From: Variovorax boronicumulans
Lineage (GTDB): Bacteria; Pseudomonadota; Gammaproteobacteria; Burkholderiales; Burkholderiaceae_C
Direction: 5' to 3'
NCBI RefSeq assembly: GCF_029892485.1
Contig: NZ_JARXVG010000003.1
Span: 62,001 to 126,000, forward strand
Length of the DNA stretch: 64,000 nucleotides
Position numbers and translations under genes: made by a program. The stretch's first letter is position 1. Each line of letters begins with the position of its first letter. The notes under the pieces were generated by a model, which searched no databases, had not been told where the DNA came from, and was given only the letters and a program-made list of their open reading frames with translations. This document shows, one piece after another, positions 42,686-52,591 of the stretch.

Positions 42686-43074
42686 GCACCTGGCGCTGGA
42701 TCGACAGGCGCACCTTGATCCTGTTGCATGACGAAAGCCTCGCCGAGCATGGCGGAGCCTCGGGCCTGCGCGACGAAACAATGCTGCAGTCCGCGCTGGC
42801 GCGTCCGCTCAACCTCGTGAGCTACGGGTCGCCCGACGTGGCCGACCTCGCGGCCGCCTACGGGTTGGGATTGGCCAAGAATCATCCTTTCATCGACGGC
42901 AACAAGCGCGCGGCATTCCTGTCCGTCGGTCTGTTCCTTGCGCTGAACGGCCAGCGGTTGGTGGCGACGCAAGCCGAAGCCACGCTGGTGATGCTCGACG
43001 TGGCCGCCAGTGCCATGGACGAGAGCAGTTTCGCCAGCTGGATCCGCGGCCACATGGCACCTCGTTCGCCCTGA
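42682..43074 (+). CDS. doc: Doc (Fic family) death-on-curing toxin
   Basis: A 130-residue Fic-fold toxin with the motif NHPFIDGNKRAAFLS (His68, Asp72, Asn74, Lys75, Arg76). Lys in place of the Gly of ordinary Fic motifs marks Doc, a kinase of elongation factor Tu that arrests translation. The pairing with an AbrB/MazE-type antitoxin rather than Phd is common. Active residues are intact, so the toxin is probably functional. It ends 13 bases before the ureC stop on the other strand. Confidence 0.88.
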   Translation: MSTWRWIDRRTLILLHDESLAEHGGASGLRDETMLQSALARPLNLVSYGSPDVADLAAAYGLGLAKNHPFIDGNKRAAFLSVGLFLALNGQRLVATQAEATLVMLDVAASAMDESSFASWIRGHMAPRSP

Positions 43075-43086
43075 GGCACGCAGCAT

Positions 43087-44805
43087 CTAGAACAGGAAAT
43101 ACCGCTGCGCCATCGGCAGCAGCTTCGCCGGCTCGCAGGTCAGCAGGTGCCCGTCGGCACGCACTGCATAGGTCTGCGCATCGATCTCCATCTTCGGCGC
43201 GTAGCCGTTGTGGATCAGGTCTTTCTTGCGCACGTTGCGGATGTTCTTCACCGCGCTGAGGTTCTTGCTGAGGCCGTAGCGTTCCTTGATGCCCGAAGCG
43301 AGCCCCGCTTGCGACACGAAGGTGAGCGAGCTCCTGGCGAGCGAGCCGCCATACGCACCGAACATCGGCCGAAAGTGCACCGGTTGCGGCGTCGGGATCG
43401 ATGCGCTCGGGTCGCCCATCGCCGCCATCGCGATGGTGCCGCCCTTGAGGATGGTGAAGGGCTTCACGCCGAAGAAGGCGGGCTTCCAGATCACGATGTC
43501 GGCCCACTTGCCGATTTCGAGCGAACCCACTTCGTGCGCGATGCCGTGCGCGATCGCCGGGTTGATCGTGTACTTGGCGATGTAGCGTTTCGCGCGGAAG
43601 TTGTCGTTGCGCTCGCTGTCTTCGGGCAGCGTGCCGCGTTGCACCTTCATCTTGTGCGCGGTCTGCCAGGTGCGGATGATCACCTCGCCGACACGGCCCA
43701 TGGCTTGGCTGTCGGAGCTGAACATGCTGATCGCGCCCAGGTCGTGCAGCACGTCTTCGGCGGCGATGGTTTCCTTGCGGATGCGCGACTCGGCGAAGGC
43801 CAGGTCTTCGGCGATGCCGGCATCGAGGTGGTGGCACACCATGAGCATGTCGACGTGTTCGTCGAGCGTGTTCACGGTGTAGGGCATCGTGGGGTTGGTG
43901 GAGGAGGGCAGGAAGTTCGCCTCGCCCACCACGCGCAGGATGTCCGGCGCATGGCCGCCGCCCGCGCCTTCGGTGTGGAAGGCGCAGATCGCGCGGCCAC
44001 CCACGGCCGCGATGGTGTTCTCGACGAAGCCCGATTCGTTGAGCGTGTCGCTGTGGATCGCAACCTGCGTGTCGGTGGCGTCGGCCACGTCGAGGCAATT
44101 GCTGATCGCCGCGGGCGTGGTGCCCCAGTCTTCGTGCAACTTGAGTCCAATGACGCCGGCCTCGATCTGCTCGTGCAGCGCGTCGGGCAGGCTCGCATTG
44201 CCCTTGCCGAGGAAGCCCAGGTTCATCGGGAACGCATCGGCCGCCTGCAACATGCGCTCGATGTGCCAGGGGCCGGGCGTGGCCGTGGTCGCGAAGGTGC
44301 CGGTCGCGGGGCCGGTGCCGCCGCCGAGCATGGTGGTCACACCGGAGGACAGCGCCTCCTCGATCTGCTGCGGGCAGATGAAGTGGATGTGGCTGTCGAT
44401 GCCGCCCGCGGTGACGATGTTGCCCTCGCAGCTGATGATCTCGGTGCCGGGGCCGATGACGATGTCCACGCCCGGTTGCACGTCGGGATTGCCGGCCTTG
44501 CCGATGGCGGCGATGCGGCCGTCCTTCAGCCCGATGTCGGCTTTCACGACGCCCCAGTGGTCCAGGATCAGCGCGTTGGTGAGCACGGTATCGACCGCGC
44601 CTTGTGCCCTTGTGCGCTGCGATTGCGCCATGCCGTCGCGGATGGTCTTGCCGCCACCGAACTTCACCTCTTCGCCGTAGCCGCCAGCGCGCAGCGTGTA
44701 GTCGGCTTCGACCTCGATCAGCAGTTCGGTGTCTGCAAGACGGACCCGGTCGCCCACGGTGGGGCCGAAGATTTCTGCATAGGCGCGTCGCCCGATGGTG
44801 GCCAT
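43087..44805 (-). CDS. ureC: Urease alpha subunit UreC
   Basis: A 572-residue catalytic subunit that hydrolyses urea to ammonia and CO2. Nickel ligands are clear: His139/His141 (DSHIHF), carbamylated Lys222 (LKLHEDWG), His251 (AIHSDTL) and His277 (FHTEG); the flap Cys324-His325 in MVCHHLDAG and Asp365 region SSDSQAMGR are present. It lies 3 bases from ureB. Downstream ureE-G are separated from it by the toxin-antitoxin module. Confidence 0.98.
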   Translation of the reverse strand: MATIGRRAYAEIFGPTVGDRVRLADTELLIEVEADYTLRAGGYGEEVKFGGGKTIRDGMAQSQRTRAQGAVDTVLTNALILDHWGVVKADIGLKDGRIAAIGKAGNPDVQPGVDIVIGPGTEIISCEGNIVTAGGIDSHIHFICPQQIEEALSSGVTTMLGGGTGPATGTFATTATPGPWHIERMLQAADAFPMNLGFLGKGNASLPDALHEQIEAGVIGLKLHEDWGTTPAAISNCLDVADATDTQVAIHSDTLNESGFVENTIAAVGGRAICAFHTEGAGGGHAPDILRVVGEANFLPSSTNPTMPYTVNTLDEHVDMLMVCHHLDAGIAEDLAFAESRIRKETIAAEDVLHDLGAISMFSSDSQAMGRVGEVIIRTWQTAHKMKVQRGTLPEDSERNDNFRAKRYIAKYTINPAIAHGIAHEVGSLEIGKWADIVIWKPAFFGVKPFTILKGGTIAMAAMGDPSASIPTPQPVHFRPMFGAYGGSLARSSLTFVSQAGLASGIKERYGLSKNLSAVKNIRNVRKKDLIHNGYAPKMEIDAQTYAVRADGHLLTCEPAKLLPMAQRYFLF

Positions 44806-44808
44806 GTT

Positions 44809-45114
44809 TTAGAGCTTTCCTTGAACCAGGCCACGAAAGCCGTAGACGATGCGATCGCCCGAGTAGTCGACCAGTTCGACCGTGCGTTGCTGCCCCGGCT
44901 CGAAGCGCACCGCGGCGCCCGAGGCGATGTTCAGCCGCATGCCGCGCGCGGCTTCGCGGTCGAAGCCGAGGGCGCCGTTGGTCTCGGCGAAGTGGTAGTG
45001 CGAGCCGACCTGGATCGGTCGGTCGGCGGTGTTCTGCACCACCAGCGTGAGGGTGCGGCGCCCGGGGTTGAGCGTGTGGTCGCCGTCGTCGATGAGAAGT
45101 TCGCCAGGGGTCAT
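44809..45114 (-). CDS. ureB: Urease beta subunit UreB
   Basis: A 101-residue structural subunit (usual size about 101-110): [17 protein letters not shown] and the conserved [10 protein letters not shown] are visible, ending VQGKL. It starts after ureJ and 4 bases before ureC. Confidence 0.96.
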   Translation of the reverse strand: MTPGELLIDDGDHTLNPGRRTLTLVVQNTADRPIQVGSHYHFAETNGALGFDREAARGMRLNIASGAAVRFEPGQQRTVELVDYSGDRIVYGFRGLVQGKL

Positions 45115-45119
45115 GGCGA

Positions 45120-45719
45120 TCAGACGGCCTGTGCCAGCAGCGTTGCGCCCAGCACCACCACGGCGGCACCGGCCGCGCGCGGCAGCCAGGCGTTGGCATG
45201 GCGCAGCGCCCAACCAAGGGCGATGCCTGCCAGATGCAGCAGCACGGTCGCGCTGACCATGCCGGCCAGCGTGAGCGCGGCACCTTGCTCGCTCGCGAGT
45301 TCGTAGCCGTGGGCCACGCCATGGAAGACGGCGAACACGCCGACCACCGCCATGGCGACAGCCGCCGGCAGGTGAACGCGCGTGACCACCAGCAAGCCCA
45401 GCACCAGCAGCGAGGCCGCGATCATCGGTTCGACGGCCGGCAGCTGCACGCCAGCCAAGCCCATCAGCGCGCCCACCAGCAGCATGCCGGCGAAGGCCAG
45501 CGGCGCCCACAGCAGGTCGGGCCAGGCACGGCGCGCGGCCAATGCGCTCCAGAGGCCGACCGCGACCATGGCCGCCAGGTGATCGGCGCCGGTCAACGGG
45601 TGCAGGAAGCCGGTCGTGAAACCGTGGTGCAGGCCGCCGTCGACGCCGGTGTGGGCGCTGGCCGCGAGTGGCAGCAGGAGGGCGAGAAGGGCAAGGGTCT
45701 TGGAAGTGGTGTGGCGCAT
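45120..45719 (-). CDS. ureJ: HupE/UreJ family nickel permease-like protein
   Basis: A 199-residue membrane protein with signal peptide (1-22, ending ASAHTG), six hydrophobic segments and the family's [18 protein letters not shown] and FHGVAHGYE motifs with histidines for nickel. UreJ/HupE proteins supply nickel. Inserted between ureA and ureB, as in other Burkholderiales urease operons. Confidence 0.92.
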   Translation of the reverse strand: MRHTTSKTLALLALLLPLAASAHTGVDGGLHHGFTTGFLHPLTGADHLAAMVAVGLWSALAARRAWPDLLWAPLAFAGMLLVGALMGLAGVQLPAVEPMIAASLLVLGLLVVTRVHLPAAVAMAVVGVFAVFHGVAHGYELASEQGAALTLAGMVSATVLLHLAGIALGWALRHANAWLPRAAGAAVVVLGATLLAQAV

Positions 45720-45741
45720 GTCGGTTCTTTTGTGTGGCGGG

Positions 45742-46044
45742 TCAGACGATGGGCTGGTGGACGGTGACCAGCTTGGTTCCGTCCGGGAAAGTGGCTTCGA
45801 CCTGGATGTCCGGGATCATCTCGGCGATGCCGTCCATCACGTCGGCGCGGGTCAGCACCGAGCGCCCGTCGCTCATGAGTTCGGCGACGCTTTTGCCGTC
45901 GCGGGCGCCTTCCATCACGGCGGCGGAGATCAGGGCAATGGCTTCGGGGTAGTTGAGCTTCAGACCGCGGGCCTTGCGCCGTTCGGCGAGCAGCGCCGCG
46001 GTGAAGATCAGCAGCTTGTCTTTTTCGCGCGGGGTCAGTTCCAT
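45742..46044 (-). CDS. ureA: Urease gamma subunit UreA
   Basis: A 100-residue subunit: [20 protein letters not shown] and [20 protein letters not shown] are standard, ending TVHQPIV. It is the first gene of ureA-ureJ-ureB-ureC. The expected ureD gene is not upstream; the next 215 bases carry no recognised gene. Confidence 0.96.
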   Translation of the reverse strand: MELTPREKDKLLIFTAALLAERRKARGLKLNYPEAIALISAAVMEGARDGKSVAELMSDGRSVLTRADVMDGIAEMIPDIQVEATFPDGTKLVTVHQPIV

Positions 46045-46258
46045 GGGAGCGGCATCGGGTGGCTGAGAGAAGAGTCGGCCATTATGGGCAAGCCTTCTTC
46101 TTTGCAACAGTCGTGCCCTGTTCGCCAAAAGTCGTACGGATTGCACGAAAGAGGCGTTTGGGTGCCGTGCGCGATGCGTTGGAGGAGCACATGCGGAGTA
46201 CCTTGCGGGCGCCGATCGCCGAGCGGGCGCCGGTGTTCTGAAGCAGGGGAGATAAAAA
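46045..46258. other. Spacer between ureA and the DUF6402 gene
   Basis: This stretch must hold the ureA promoter (minus strand). A short plus-strand frame (46059-46241) ends [21 protein letters not shown] and may be a gene remnant, but no family fits. No ureD is present and no direct repeats or insertion ends are seen. Confidence 0.4.
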
Positions 46259-47457
46259 ATGCAATCGAAAGCAGGCGAGAGGATCGATTTTCGGAAGTCG
46301 AACAATTTCATGCGTTCCTGGTCGCAGCAGATCGGGGAAATCTGCCATGTGGAGGTCGCGCTGTCGTCGAACAGGGCGCCGCCGCCGATGCGGGGCAAGC
46401 CTGTCGCTCCCGTTGCTCGGAAAACGGTGGAAGTGCCCGTCAGGAGGAAAGCCAAGGACGACCCATATGCCAACACCATCCGCGGAGCGATCAAGGCGAC
46501 AGAAGCAGTATCTGGCGCTGCGGCCAGCATGTCGCACTGGCTCAAATCCCCTCCACTCCCTCCGAAAGAGAAGTCGAAGCCCCTAGAAGCGGTACCGCCC
46601 TTCGACATCCAGGACATTCCGGGCGCAATGCGAAAAATCGGTGCGCCGCTCGGGGCGGATTTGATGGACAAATGGTTCGCTGGGGCGTTGAACTTTCCAC
46701 CCACGGCGGCTGACGAGCGCAACGGCATCAACCAGAACGGCGTGCCATATCCGCCGAGCATGATCGATACCACCTCCGTCAAGATGGATTGGGTCATGAA
46801 GTTCGCCAGAGCCAAAAAGGGACTGGACCATCTGATGTCCCGACTTGGAACGCCGAGGGCGCGAAAGGAGATCGCCAACGCGCTGCGTCCGTACCGGAAC
46901 CGACGCGACAGTCGGTCCTGGCTGGAGTGCCAGGGCGACATCGTTCGCTTTCACAAGGAGTCCAGTTTCAGCAGGCGCCGGTCGAAGGCACCCTGAGTCA
47001 GAAGCTGACGCAATTCATCACGCAATCGCTTTTCAGCGAAGGCGTTCCTGACGACCTGACGTGCGCGCTGGGCTCCTTCAATCTTTACGCTGCGGTCTCG
47101 CACGCGTGGTTCGACCACAAGAACAAGGCGGCTGTCGTGACCCATGTTTCCGTCTACGTGAAAGACAACTTCACATTCACGGACGTCGCGGGCGATGCAT
47201 CGCAATACCTCGGCCATTGGAGTCGCAGCCATGTCGCGATCGTCCCAGCCCACCAGGTCGCGGCGCTGTCGAACGTCGGATGGCTCGAGTACGCGGTGGT
47301 GCACGGCAATGTGCACGCCAAGGACGCTGTGCTGTATCCCGTGAAGAACGCGGAATTCCGCGCCTGGCAACGCAAACACAATCAGGGCGGCGACTTCATC
47401 ATCTACACCGACAAGATCGTGATGAAGCTCGACACGCCGATCAGTGTGGCTTTGTGA
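46259..47457 (+). pseudogene. Frameshifted DUF6402 family gene
   Basis: A single ancestral gene of about 400 codons is split. Residues 1-234 read in one frame (46259 to the shift) with [20 protein letters not shown] and [19 protein letters not shown], and the remainder in another frame (ending 47457) with GVPDDLTCALGSFNLYAAVS, DVAGDASQYLGHW and GGDFIIYTDK. At 46960-46963 HKE is followed by a 2-base remnant where a full codon is needed, so one base is missing. I recognise the DUF6402 family, often near secretion or polymorphic-toxin loci, with no assigned function. GGGGAGA precedes the ATG. A sequencing error cannot be ruled out. Confidence 0.72.
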
Positions 47458-47855
47458 TGCCCGACATTCGCACCGCGCTGCGCCGCAGCGCCCCTGTCCT
47501 GCGGTGGGCGATTTGCGCCGCTATCGTTCTGTTCGGTCTCAAATATTGCTTCGAAGCGAAGGACCGTATCCGCGCAGACAAGCATCCTGACGAGTGGTGG
47601 AGCGAGGTTTCACCCGTCCTGGACGGTGCCTACACGGCCCGACTCGTCTTCACGAGCCGTTCGACGATTCTGTTGAGGCTATATCGCACAGGCGAGCCCA
47701 CAGTGCTGGCGGAGCGGACATACAAAGAGGCCGGCGTTGCGCTTCGTTGGTCAGAAGATGAGCTGGTCTACGACATCGCCGACGAGTCTTTTCTGGGCGG
47801 TGGCATCCAACTCCCGCCGACCCGGCTCGACAAGCTTCTTGCGGCATTGCCCTGA
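47457..47855 (+). CDS. Small membrane-anchored protein, partner of the DUF6402 gene
   Basis: A 132-residue protein with one N-terminal membrane helix (VLRWAICAAIVLFGLKYCF, residues 14-32) and an external domain. Its ATG overlaps the DUF6402 stop by one base, so it is translationally coupled to it. The pairing looks like effector and partner or immunity protein, which is conjecture. GC content seems lower than that of the neighbours, as in the DUF6402 gene, hinting at transfer. Confidence 0.6.
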   Translation: MPDIRTALRRSAPVLRWAICAAIVLFGLKYCFEAKDRIRADKHPDEWWSEVSPVLDGAYTARLVFTSRSTILLRLYRTGEPTVLAERTYKEAGVALRWSEDELVYDIADESFLGGGIQLPPTRLDKLLAALP

Positions 47856-47890
47856 GTAACCGTCGGAAGCCCAGGCAGCCGGCGCAGCAG

Positions 47891-50800
47891 ATGGCACGAA
47901 AGATGCACCGAAACGGTGTGAATTCCGACGTCCCGCCCATCCCTTCCGACGACGCCCCCCAGCGCATCGTCAAGGTCCGGCGCGACTACAACAGCTGGGT
48001 CGCGAGCGAAACGCTTGAAGACTACGCGCTGCGCTACACGCCCCAGCGCTTTCGCAAATGGTCCGAATGGCGGGTGGCCAACACCGCCTTCGGGGCGGCG
48101 TCGTTCCTGATCCTCGAGGCGGTGGGGGCCACGCTGCTGGTGAAGTACGGCTTCGCCAACGCCTTCTGGGCGATCCTGGTCACGGGGCTCATCATCTTCC
48201 TGGCGGGACTGCCGATCAGCGTGTACGCCGCGCGCTACGGCGTCGACATGGACCTGCTCACCCGCGGCGCGGGCTTCGGCTACATCGGCTCGACGCTCAC
48301 CTCTCTGATCTACGCTTCGTTCACCTTCATCTTCTTCGCGCTGGAGGCGGCGGTGATGGCCTATGCGCTGGAACTCGCGCTGGGCATTCCGCCGGTCTGG
48401 GGCTACCTGGTGTGCGCGCTGGTGGTCATTCCGCTGGTCACGCACGGCGTCTCGGCCATCAGCCGGCTTCAGCTGTGGACCCAGCCGCTGTGGCTGGTGA
48501 TGCTGGTGGTGCCTTTCGTGTTCGTGCTCGTGCGCGATCCTGGTGCGTTTGCGGGAATCGTGCACTACAACGGGGTCAAGTCGGGCGTGCAGGGTTTTGA
48601 TCTGCACCTTTTTGGCGCCGCCCTGACAGTCGGGATCGCGCTCATCACCCAGATGGGCGAGCAGGCCGACTACTTGCGCTTCATGCCCGCGCGCACCGCC
48701 ACCACGCGCGGGCGCTGGTGGTCCGGCGTACTGGCCGGCGGGCCGGGCTGGGTGGTGCTGGGCGTCTTCAAGATGCTGGGCGGGGCGCTGCTGGCCTACC
48801 TGGCAATCACGCACATGGTGCCGGTGGAGCGCGCGGTCGATCCGAACCAGATGTACCTCGCGGCCTACGAGTACGTGTTCCCGAACTACGGCTGGGCGGT
48901 GGCCGCGACGGCGCTGTTCGTGGTGATCTCGCAGCTCAAGATCAACGTGACCAACGCCTATGCGGGGTCGCTGGCCTGGAGCAATTTCTTCTCGCGCGTG
49001 GCGCACAGCCATCCAGGGCGGGTGGTGTGGGTGGTGTTCAACGCGCTCATCGCCTTCATGCTGATGGAGATGAACGTGTTCGAAGCGCTGGGCGATGTGC
49101 TCGGGCTCTTCGCCAACATCGCCATCGCCTGGATGATGTCGGTGGTGGCCGACCTGGTCATCAACAAGCCGCTGGGGCTCTCGCCGCCGGGCATCGAGTT
49201 CAAGCGCGCGCACCTGTGGGACATCAACCCAGTGGGCGTGGGCGCGATGGCGCTGGCCTCGGTGCTGTCGATCACCGCGCACCTGGGCGTGTTCGGGCCG
49301 CTGGCGCAGGCGTTCTCGGCGCTGATCGCGCTGGGCACCGCGCTCGTCGCCTCGCCGCTGCTGGCGTGGGCGACGGGCGGCAAGTACTACCTGGCGCGGG
49401 CGTCGGATGCGACCGGCGCCGTGCCCTTCGCGCCGGCGGCGGGCGGGCGCGCGGTGCGCTGGGCGAAGGTCGAATCGGACGAAAGCGGCAGCTACCAGCG
49501 CCTGAAGGTGCAGCACTGCGTGATCTGCGAGCGCGAGTACGAAGGGCCGGACATGGCGCATTGCCCCGCGTATCAGGGCGCGATCTGCTCGCTGTGCTGC
49601 ACGCTCGATGCGCGCTGCGGCGACCTGTGCAAGCCGCATGCGAGCCTGTCGTCGCAATGGTCGGCCGTGCTGCGCTGGCTGCTGCCGCGCCGCAGCTGGC
49701 GCTACCTGGACACGGGCCTGGGGCACTTCCTGCTGCTGATGCTGATCATCGTGCCGCTGCTGGCCGTGGTGTTCGGTGTGCTCTATCAACAGGAACTGAG
49801 GGCCCTCGCCGAAAGCGCGGTCGAACTTGCAACGCAGGCCGGGGTGGCCGAGGCGTGGGCAGGCGTGCAGCAGTCGGCGCTGCGCTCGGGTTTCCTCAAG
49901 GCCTACATGGCGCTGCTGGTCATCGCGGGCATCGTGGCGTGGTGGCTGGTGCTCGCGCACCAGAGCCGCAAGGTCGCGCAGGAAGAATCCAACCGCCAGA
50001 CCCACCTGCTGGTGCGAGAGATCGAACTGCACCGCGAAACCGACCGCGCCCTGCAGGCCGCAAAACAGACGGCGGAAGAAGCACGCGCCGTGGCCGAGCA
50101 GGCCCAGCGCGCCGCCGACCAGGCCAACCAGGCCAAGAGCCGCTACATCAGCGCCATCAGCCACGAGCTGCGCACGCCGCTCAACAGCATCCTGGGCTAT
50201 GCGCAGCTGATGGGCGAAGACCACTCGGTGCCGCCGCACCGCCAGCAGGCGGTGGCGGTCATCAAGCGCGGCGGCGAGCATCTGCTCTCGCTCATCGAAG
50301 GCACGCTGGCCATCGCGCACATCGAGGCCGGCAAGCTCACGCTGCATGCGCGGCCGATGCGCTTTGCCGACACCATGCGCGAGCTGGCCGACATGTTCGA
50401 GCTGCAGGCGGCCGAGAAGGGCCTGCAGTTCCGCTTCGAGGCGGCAGGCCCTTTGCCCGAGGTAGTGCGTGCCGACGAGAAGCGCGTCGGCCAGATCCTC
50501 ATCAACCTGCTCGGCAACGCGATCAAGTTCACGGCGGCGGGACAGGTCACGCTGCGCCTGGCCTATGCACGCGAGTTCGCGGCCATCGAGATCGAGGACA
50601 CGGGCCCGGGCATGACGGCTGCGGATATCGAGCGCATCTTCGAGCCCTTCACGCGCGGTAACGCGGCTGCCTCTTCGGCGCCGGGGGCGGGCCTGGGCCT
50701 CACCATCGCCAAGATGCTCACGGACCTGATGGGCGGCGAGATGAAGGTACAGAGCACGCCGGGCGTGGGCTCGCTCTTCTGCGTGCGGCTCTTCCTGCCG

Positions 50801-51496
50801 CGCGTGCACGACACGGCACCCGGCGCGAGCCGGCCGGTGCCGGTGACGCGGGCGCGCCGCGGCTACGAAGGCGCCCGCCGGCGCCTGCTGGTGGTCGACA
50901 ACGAAGAGGCAGACCGCGAACTGCTCGACCATGTGCTCGCGCCGCTCGGCTTCGAGCTGCGCACGGCGGCCAGCGGCCACGACGCCCTCGACCTGATCGC
51001 CGCCGGCTACCGGCCCGATGCGATGTTCGTCGACCTTGCGATGCCCGGCATCGACGGCTGGGAAACCATCCGCCGCGCGCGCAAGCTCGGCCTCGCCGAT
51101 GCGTCCGTCGCCATCGTCTCGGCCAACGCCTTCGACAAGGGGCTGGACAACGACGTGGGCATCGCGCCCGAAGACTTCTTCGTGAAACCCGTGCGCCACA
51201 CCGAGTTGCTCGACTGGCTCGAGCGCCGGCTCGGCCTGAGGTGGACCGACACCGCCGCCGCCTTGCCGGCAGCCGTCGCGCCGAAGGTCATGCGGGCCCC
51301 TTCTCGCGACCGCCTGCGTGCGCTCGACGAAGCCGTGAGCCTGGGCTACTTTCGCGGCATCATGAACCAGCTCGACGACATCGACACCGAACAACCCGAG
51401 TGCATGGCCTGGACCGAGGCGCAGCGCGTGCTGGCGCGCCAGTTCCAGTTCGAGGCCATGAGCCGGGCGCTGGCCGACGCAGTGAGCGAGCCATGA
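47891..51496 (+). CDS. NCS1-type permease/histidine kinase/receiver hybrid sensor
   Basis: A 1201-residue transporter-kinase. Residues 30-505 are a nucleobase:cation symporter-1 (purine/cytosine permease) domain with about 12 helices, including LLTRGAGFGYIGSTLTSLIY. Residues 543-583 hold eight cysteines (CVIC...C...CSLCC...C...C), a zinc-finger or redox-like linker. Two helices (about 613-637, 670-696) lead to a coiled coil, His758 in SHELRTPLNS, the ATPase (N-box NLLGNAIKFT; GAGLGLTI), and a receiver with Asp1048 (FVDLAMPGIDG). A further 90 residues follow. It works like CbrA, whose N terminus is an SLC5 transporter, and probably senses a nucleobase or urea-related solute. It overlaps the LuxR-type regulator gene. 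Confidence 0.87.
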   Translation: MARKMHRNGVNSDVPPIPSDDAPQRIVKVRRDYNSWVASETLEDYALRYTPQRFRKWSEWRVANTAFGAASFLILEAVGATLLVKYGFANAFWAILVTGLIIFLAGLPISVYAARYGVDMDLLTRGAGFGYIGSTLTSLIYASFTFIFFALEAAVMAYALELALGIPPVWGYLVCALVVIPLVTHGVSAISRLQLWTQPLWLVMLVVPFVFVLVRDPGAFAGIVHYNGVKSGVQGFDLHLFGAALTVGIALITQMGEQADYLRFMPARTATTRGRWWSGVLAGGPGWVVLGVFKMLGGALLAYLAITHMVPVERAVDPNQMYLAAYEYVFPNYGWAVAATALFVVISQLKINVTNAYAGSLAWSNFFSRVAHSHPGRVVWVVFNALIAFMLMEMNVFEALGDVLGLFANIAIAWMMSVVADLVINKPLGLSPPGIEFKRAHLWDINPVGVGAMALASVLSITAHLGVFGPLAQAFSALIALGTALVASPLLAWATGGKYYLARASDATGAVPFAPAAGGRAVRWAKVESDESGSYQRLKVQHCVICEREYEGPDMAHCPAYQGAICSLCCTLDARCGDLCKPHASLSSQWSAVLRWLLPRRSWRYLDTGLGHFLLLMLIIVPLLAVVFGVLYQQELRALAESAVELATQAGVAEAWAGVQQSALRSGFLKAYMALLVIAGIVAWWLVLAHQSRKVAQEESNRQTHLLVREIELHRETDRALQAAKQTAEEARAVAEQAQRAADQANQAKSRYISAISHELRTPLNSILGYAQLMGEDHSVPPHRQQAVAVIKRGGEHLLSLIEGTLAIAHIEAGKLTLHARPMRFADTMRELADMFELQAAEKGLQFRFEAAGPLPEVVRADEKRVGQILINLLGNAIKFTAAGQVTLRLAYAREFAAIEIEDTGPGMTAADIERIFEPFTRGNAAASSAPGAGLGLTIAKMLTDLMGGEMKVQSTPGVGSLFCVRLFLPRVHDTAPGASRPVPVTRARRGYEGARRRLLVVDNEEADRELLDHVLAPLGFELRTAASGHDALDLIAAGYRPDAMFVDLAMPGIDGWETIRRARKLGLADASVAIVSANAFDKGLDNDVGIAPEDFFVKPVRHTELLDWLERRLGLRWTDTAAALPAAVAPKVMRAPSRDRLRALDEAVSLGYFRGIMNQLDDIDTEQPECMAWTEAQRVLARQFQFEAMSRALADAVSEP

Positions 51497-52521
51497 CCTC
51501 GAACCCATCACCCCCCATGCAGCCGTCGCCCCTCGCCCGGGCGCTGCGCGACGAAGGCGTCAACAGCGACCTCGTGCTGATCGTGGACGACGTCCCCGAC
51601 AACCTCGCGGTGCTGCACGACGCGCTCGACGAATCGGGCTACACCGTGCTCATCGCCACCAATGGCGAACAGGCGCTGCAGCGCGCCGCGCAGGCCCGGC
51701 CCGACATCGTGCTGCTCGACGCGATGATGCCGGGCATCGACGGATTCGAGGTGGCGCGCCGGCTCAAGGCCGACGCGGCCACCGCGCACATTCCGATCGT
51801 GTTCATGACGGGCCTCACCGAAACCGAGCACCTCGTGGCCGCACTCGAAGCAGGCGGCGTCGACTACGTCACCAAGCCCATCAAGCCGAAGGAGGTGCTC
51901 GCGCGCATGAACGTGCACCTGCAGGGCGCGCGCCGCGCGCGGCAGGACGCACGGCAGGCCGGCCAGGCGCGCAATGCGCTCGATGCCTTCGGCTACGCGA
52001 GCATCACCGTGCGGCTGCCCGAGGGCCGGCTGATCTGGCAGACGGCGCTTGCGCGCGACCTGCTGCAGCGCTACTGCGAAACGCGCGCCCCCGAGACGCC
52101 GCCCGCGGTGCTCGAATGGCTGCTGCGCCACACACCCGATGCGCGCCAGCGCGGCATCGAGCCGCCCGCGCTTTCGATCGTCCAGGGTGCGAGCAGCCTC
52201 ACATTGCGGCTGCACCAGCAGACCGGCCAGGACGACGACGGCGACGAGTGGATGATCATCATGCGCGAGGTGTCCGACACCGGCGTGATCGAGGCGATGA
52301 GCCTGAGCCTGAAGCTCACCGCGCGCGAGGCCGAGGTGCTGTACTGGGTGGTCAAGGGCAAGACCAACAAGGACATCGGCGAGATCCTCGGCAGCAGCCC
52401 GGCCACGGCCAAGAAGCACCTGGAGCGGGTGTACGTGAAGCTGGGCGTCGAGACGCGCACCGCCGCGGCCGGCGTGGCCATCAAGCGCATCCGCGAGCTG
52501 CAGCCCCAGTTCGAGATCTGA
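51493..52521 (+). CDS. Response regulator with LuxR/GerE DNA-binding domain
   Basis: A 342-residue regulator: receiver (DD at 32-33, Asp76 in LLDAMMP, Lys in TKPIKPKE), a central region of about 110 residues without a known fold, and a C-terminal LuxR helix-turn-helix (KLTAREAEVLYWVVKGKTNK and SSPATAKKHLERVYVKLGVE). The start overlaps the hybrid kinase stop (ATGA), so it is the cognate output. Target genes may be the urease/urea or purine genes nearby; this is inferred from position. Confidence 0.9.
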   Translation: MTSNPSPPMQPSPLARALRDEGVNSDLVLIVDDVPDNLAVLHDALDESGYTVLIATNGEQALQRAAQARPDIVLLDAMMPGIDGFEVARRLKADAATAHIPIVFMTGLTETEHLVAALEAGGVDYVTKPIKPKEVLARMNVHLQGARRARQDARQAGQARNALDAFGYASITVRLPEGRLIWQTALARDLLQRYCETRAPETPPAVLEWLLRHTPDARQRGIEPPALSIVQGASSLTLRLHQQTGQDDDGDEWMIIMREVSDTGVIEAMSLSLKLTAREAEVLYWVVKGKTNKDIGEILGSSPATAKKHLERVYVKLGVETRTAAAGVAIKRIRELQPQFEI

Positions 52522-52529
52522 GTTCGTTG

Positions 52530-52547
52530 CGGCGCGTCACCGCGCCG
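52530..52547. terminator. GC-rich hairpin after the LuxR-type regulator
   Basis: CGGCGCG and CGCGCCG form a 7-base stem with a TCAC loop, 9 bases after the stop codon. There is no run of T, only a pyrimidine-rich tail, so terminator activity is uncertain. Confidence 0.4.
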
Positions 52548-52591
52548 ACTTCCCGTCTCCCTAGAATGGTCCGAGGGCCTTGGGATGCGCG

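Noticed and set aside
46059..46241. Possible small gene between ureA and DUF6402
   Set aside because: No ribosome site or family; may be a gene remnant, so noted only in the spacer entry.
47768..51511. Minus-strand open frame of 1247 residues opposite the permease-kinase
   Set aside because: Arg/His/Gly-rich shadow with no motif; the plus-strand gene shows full domain content.
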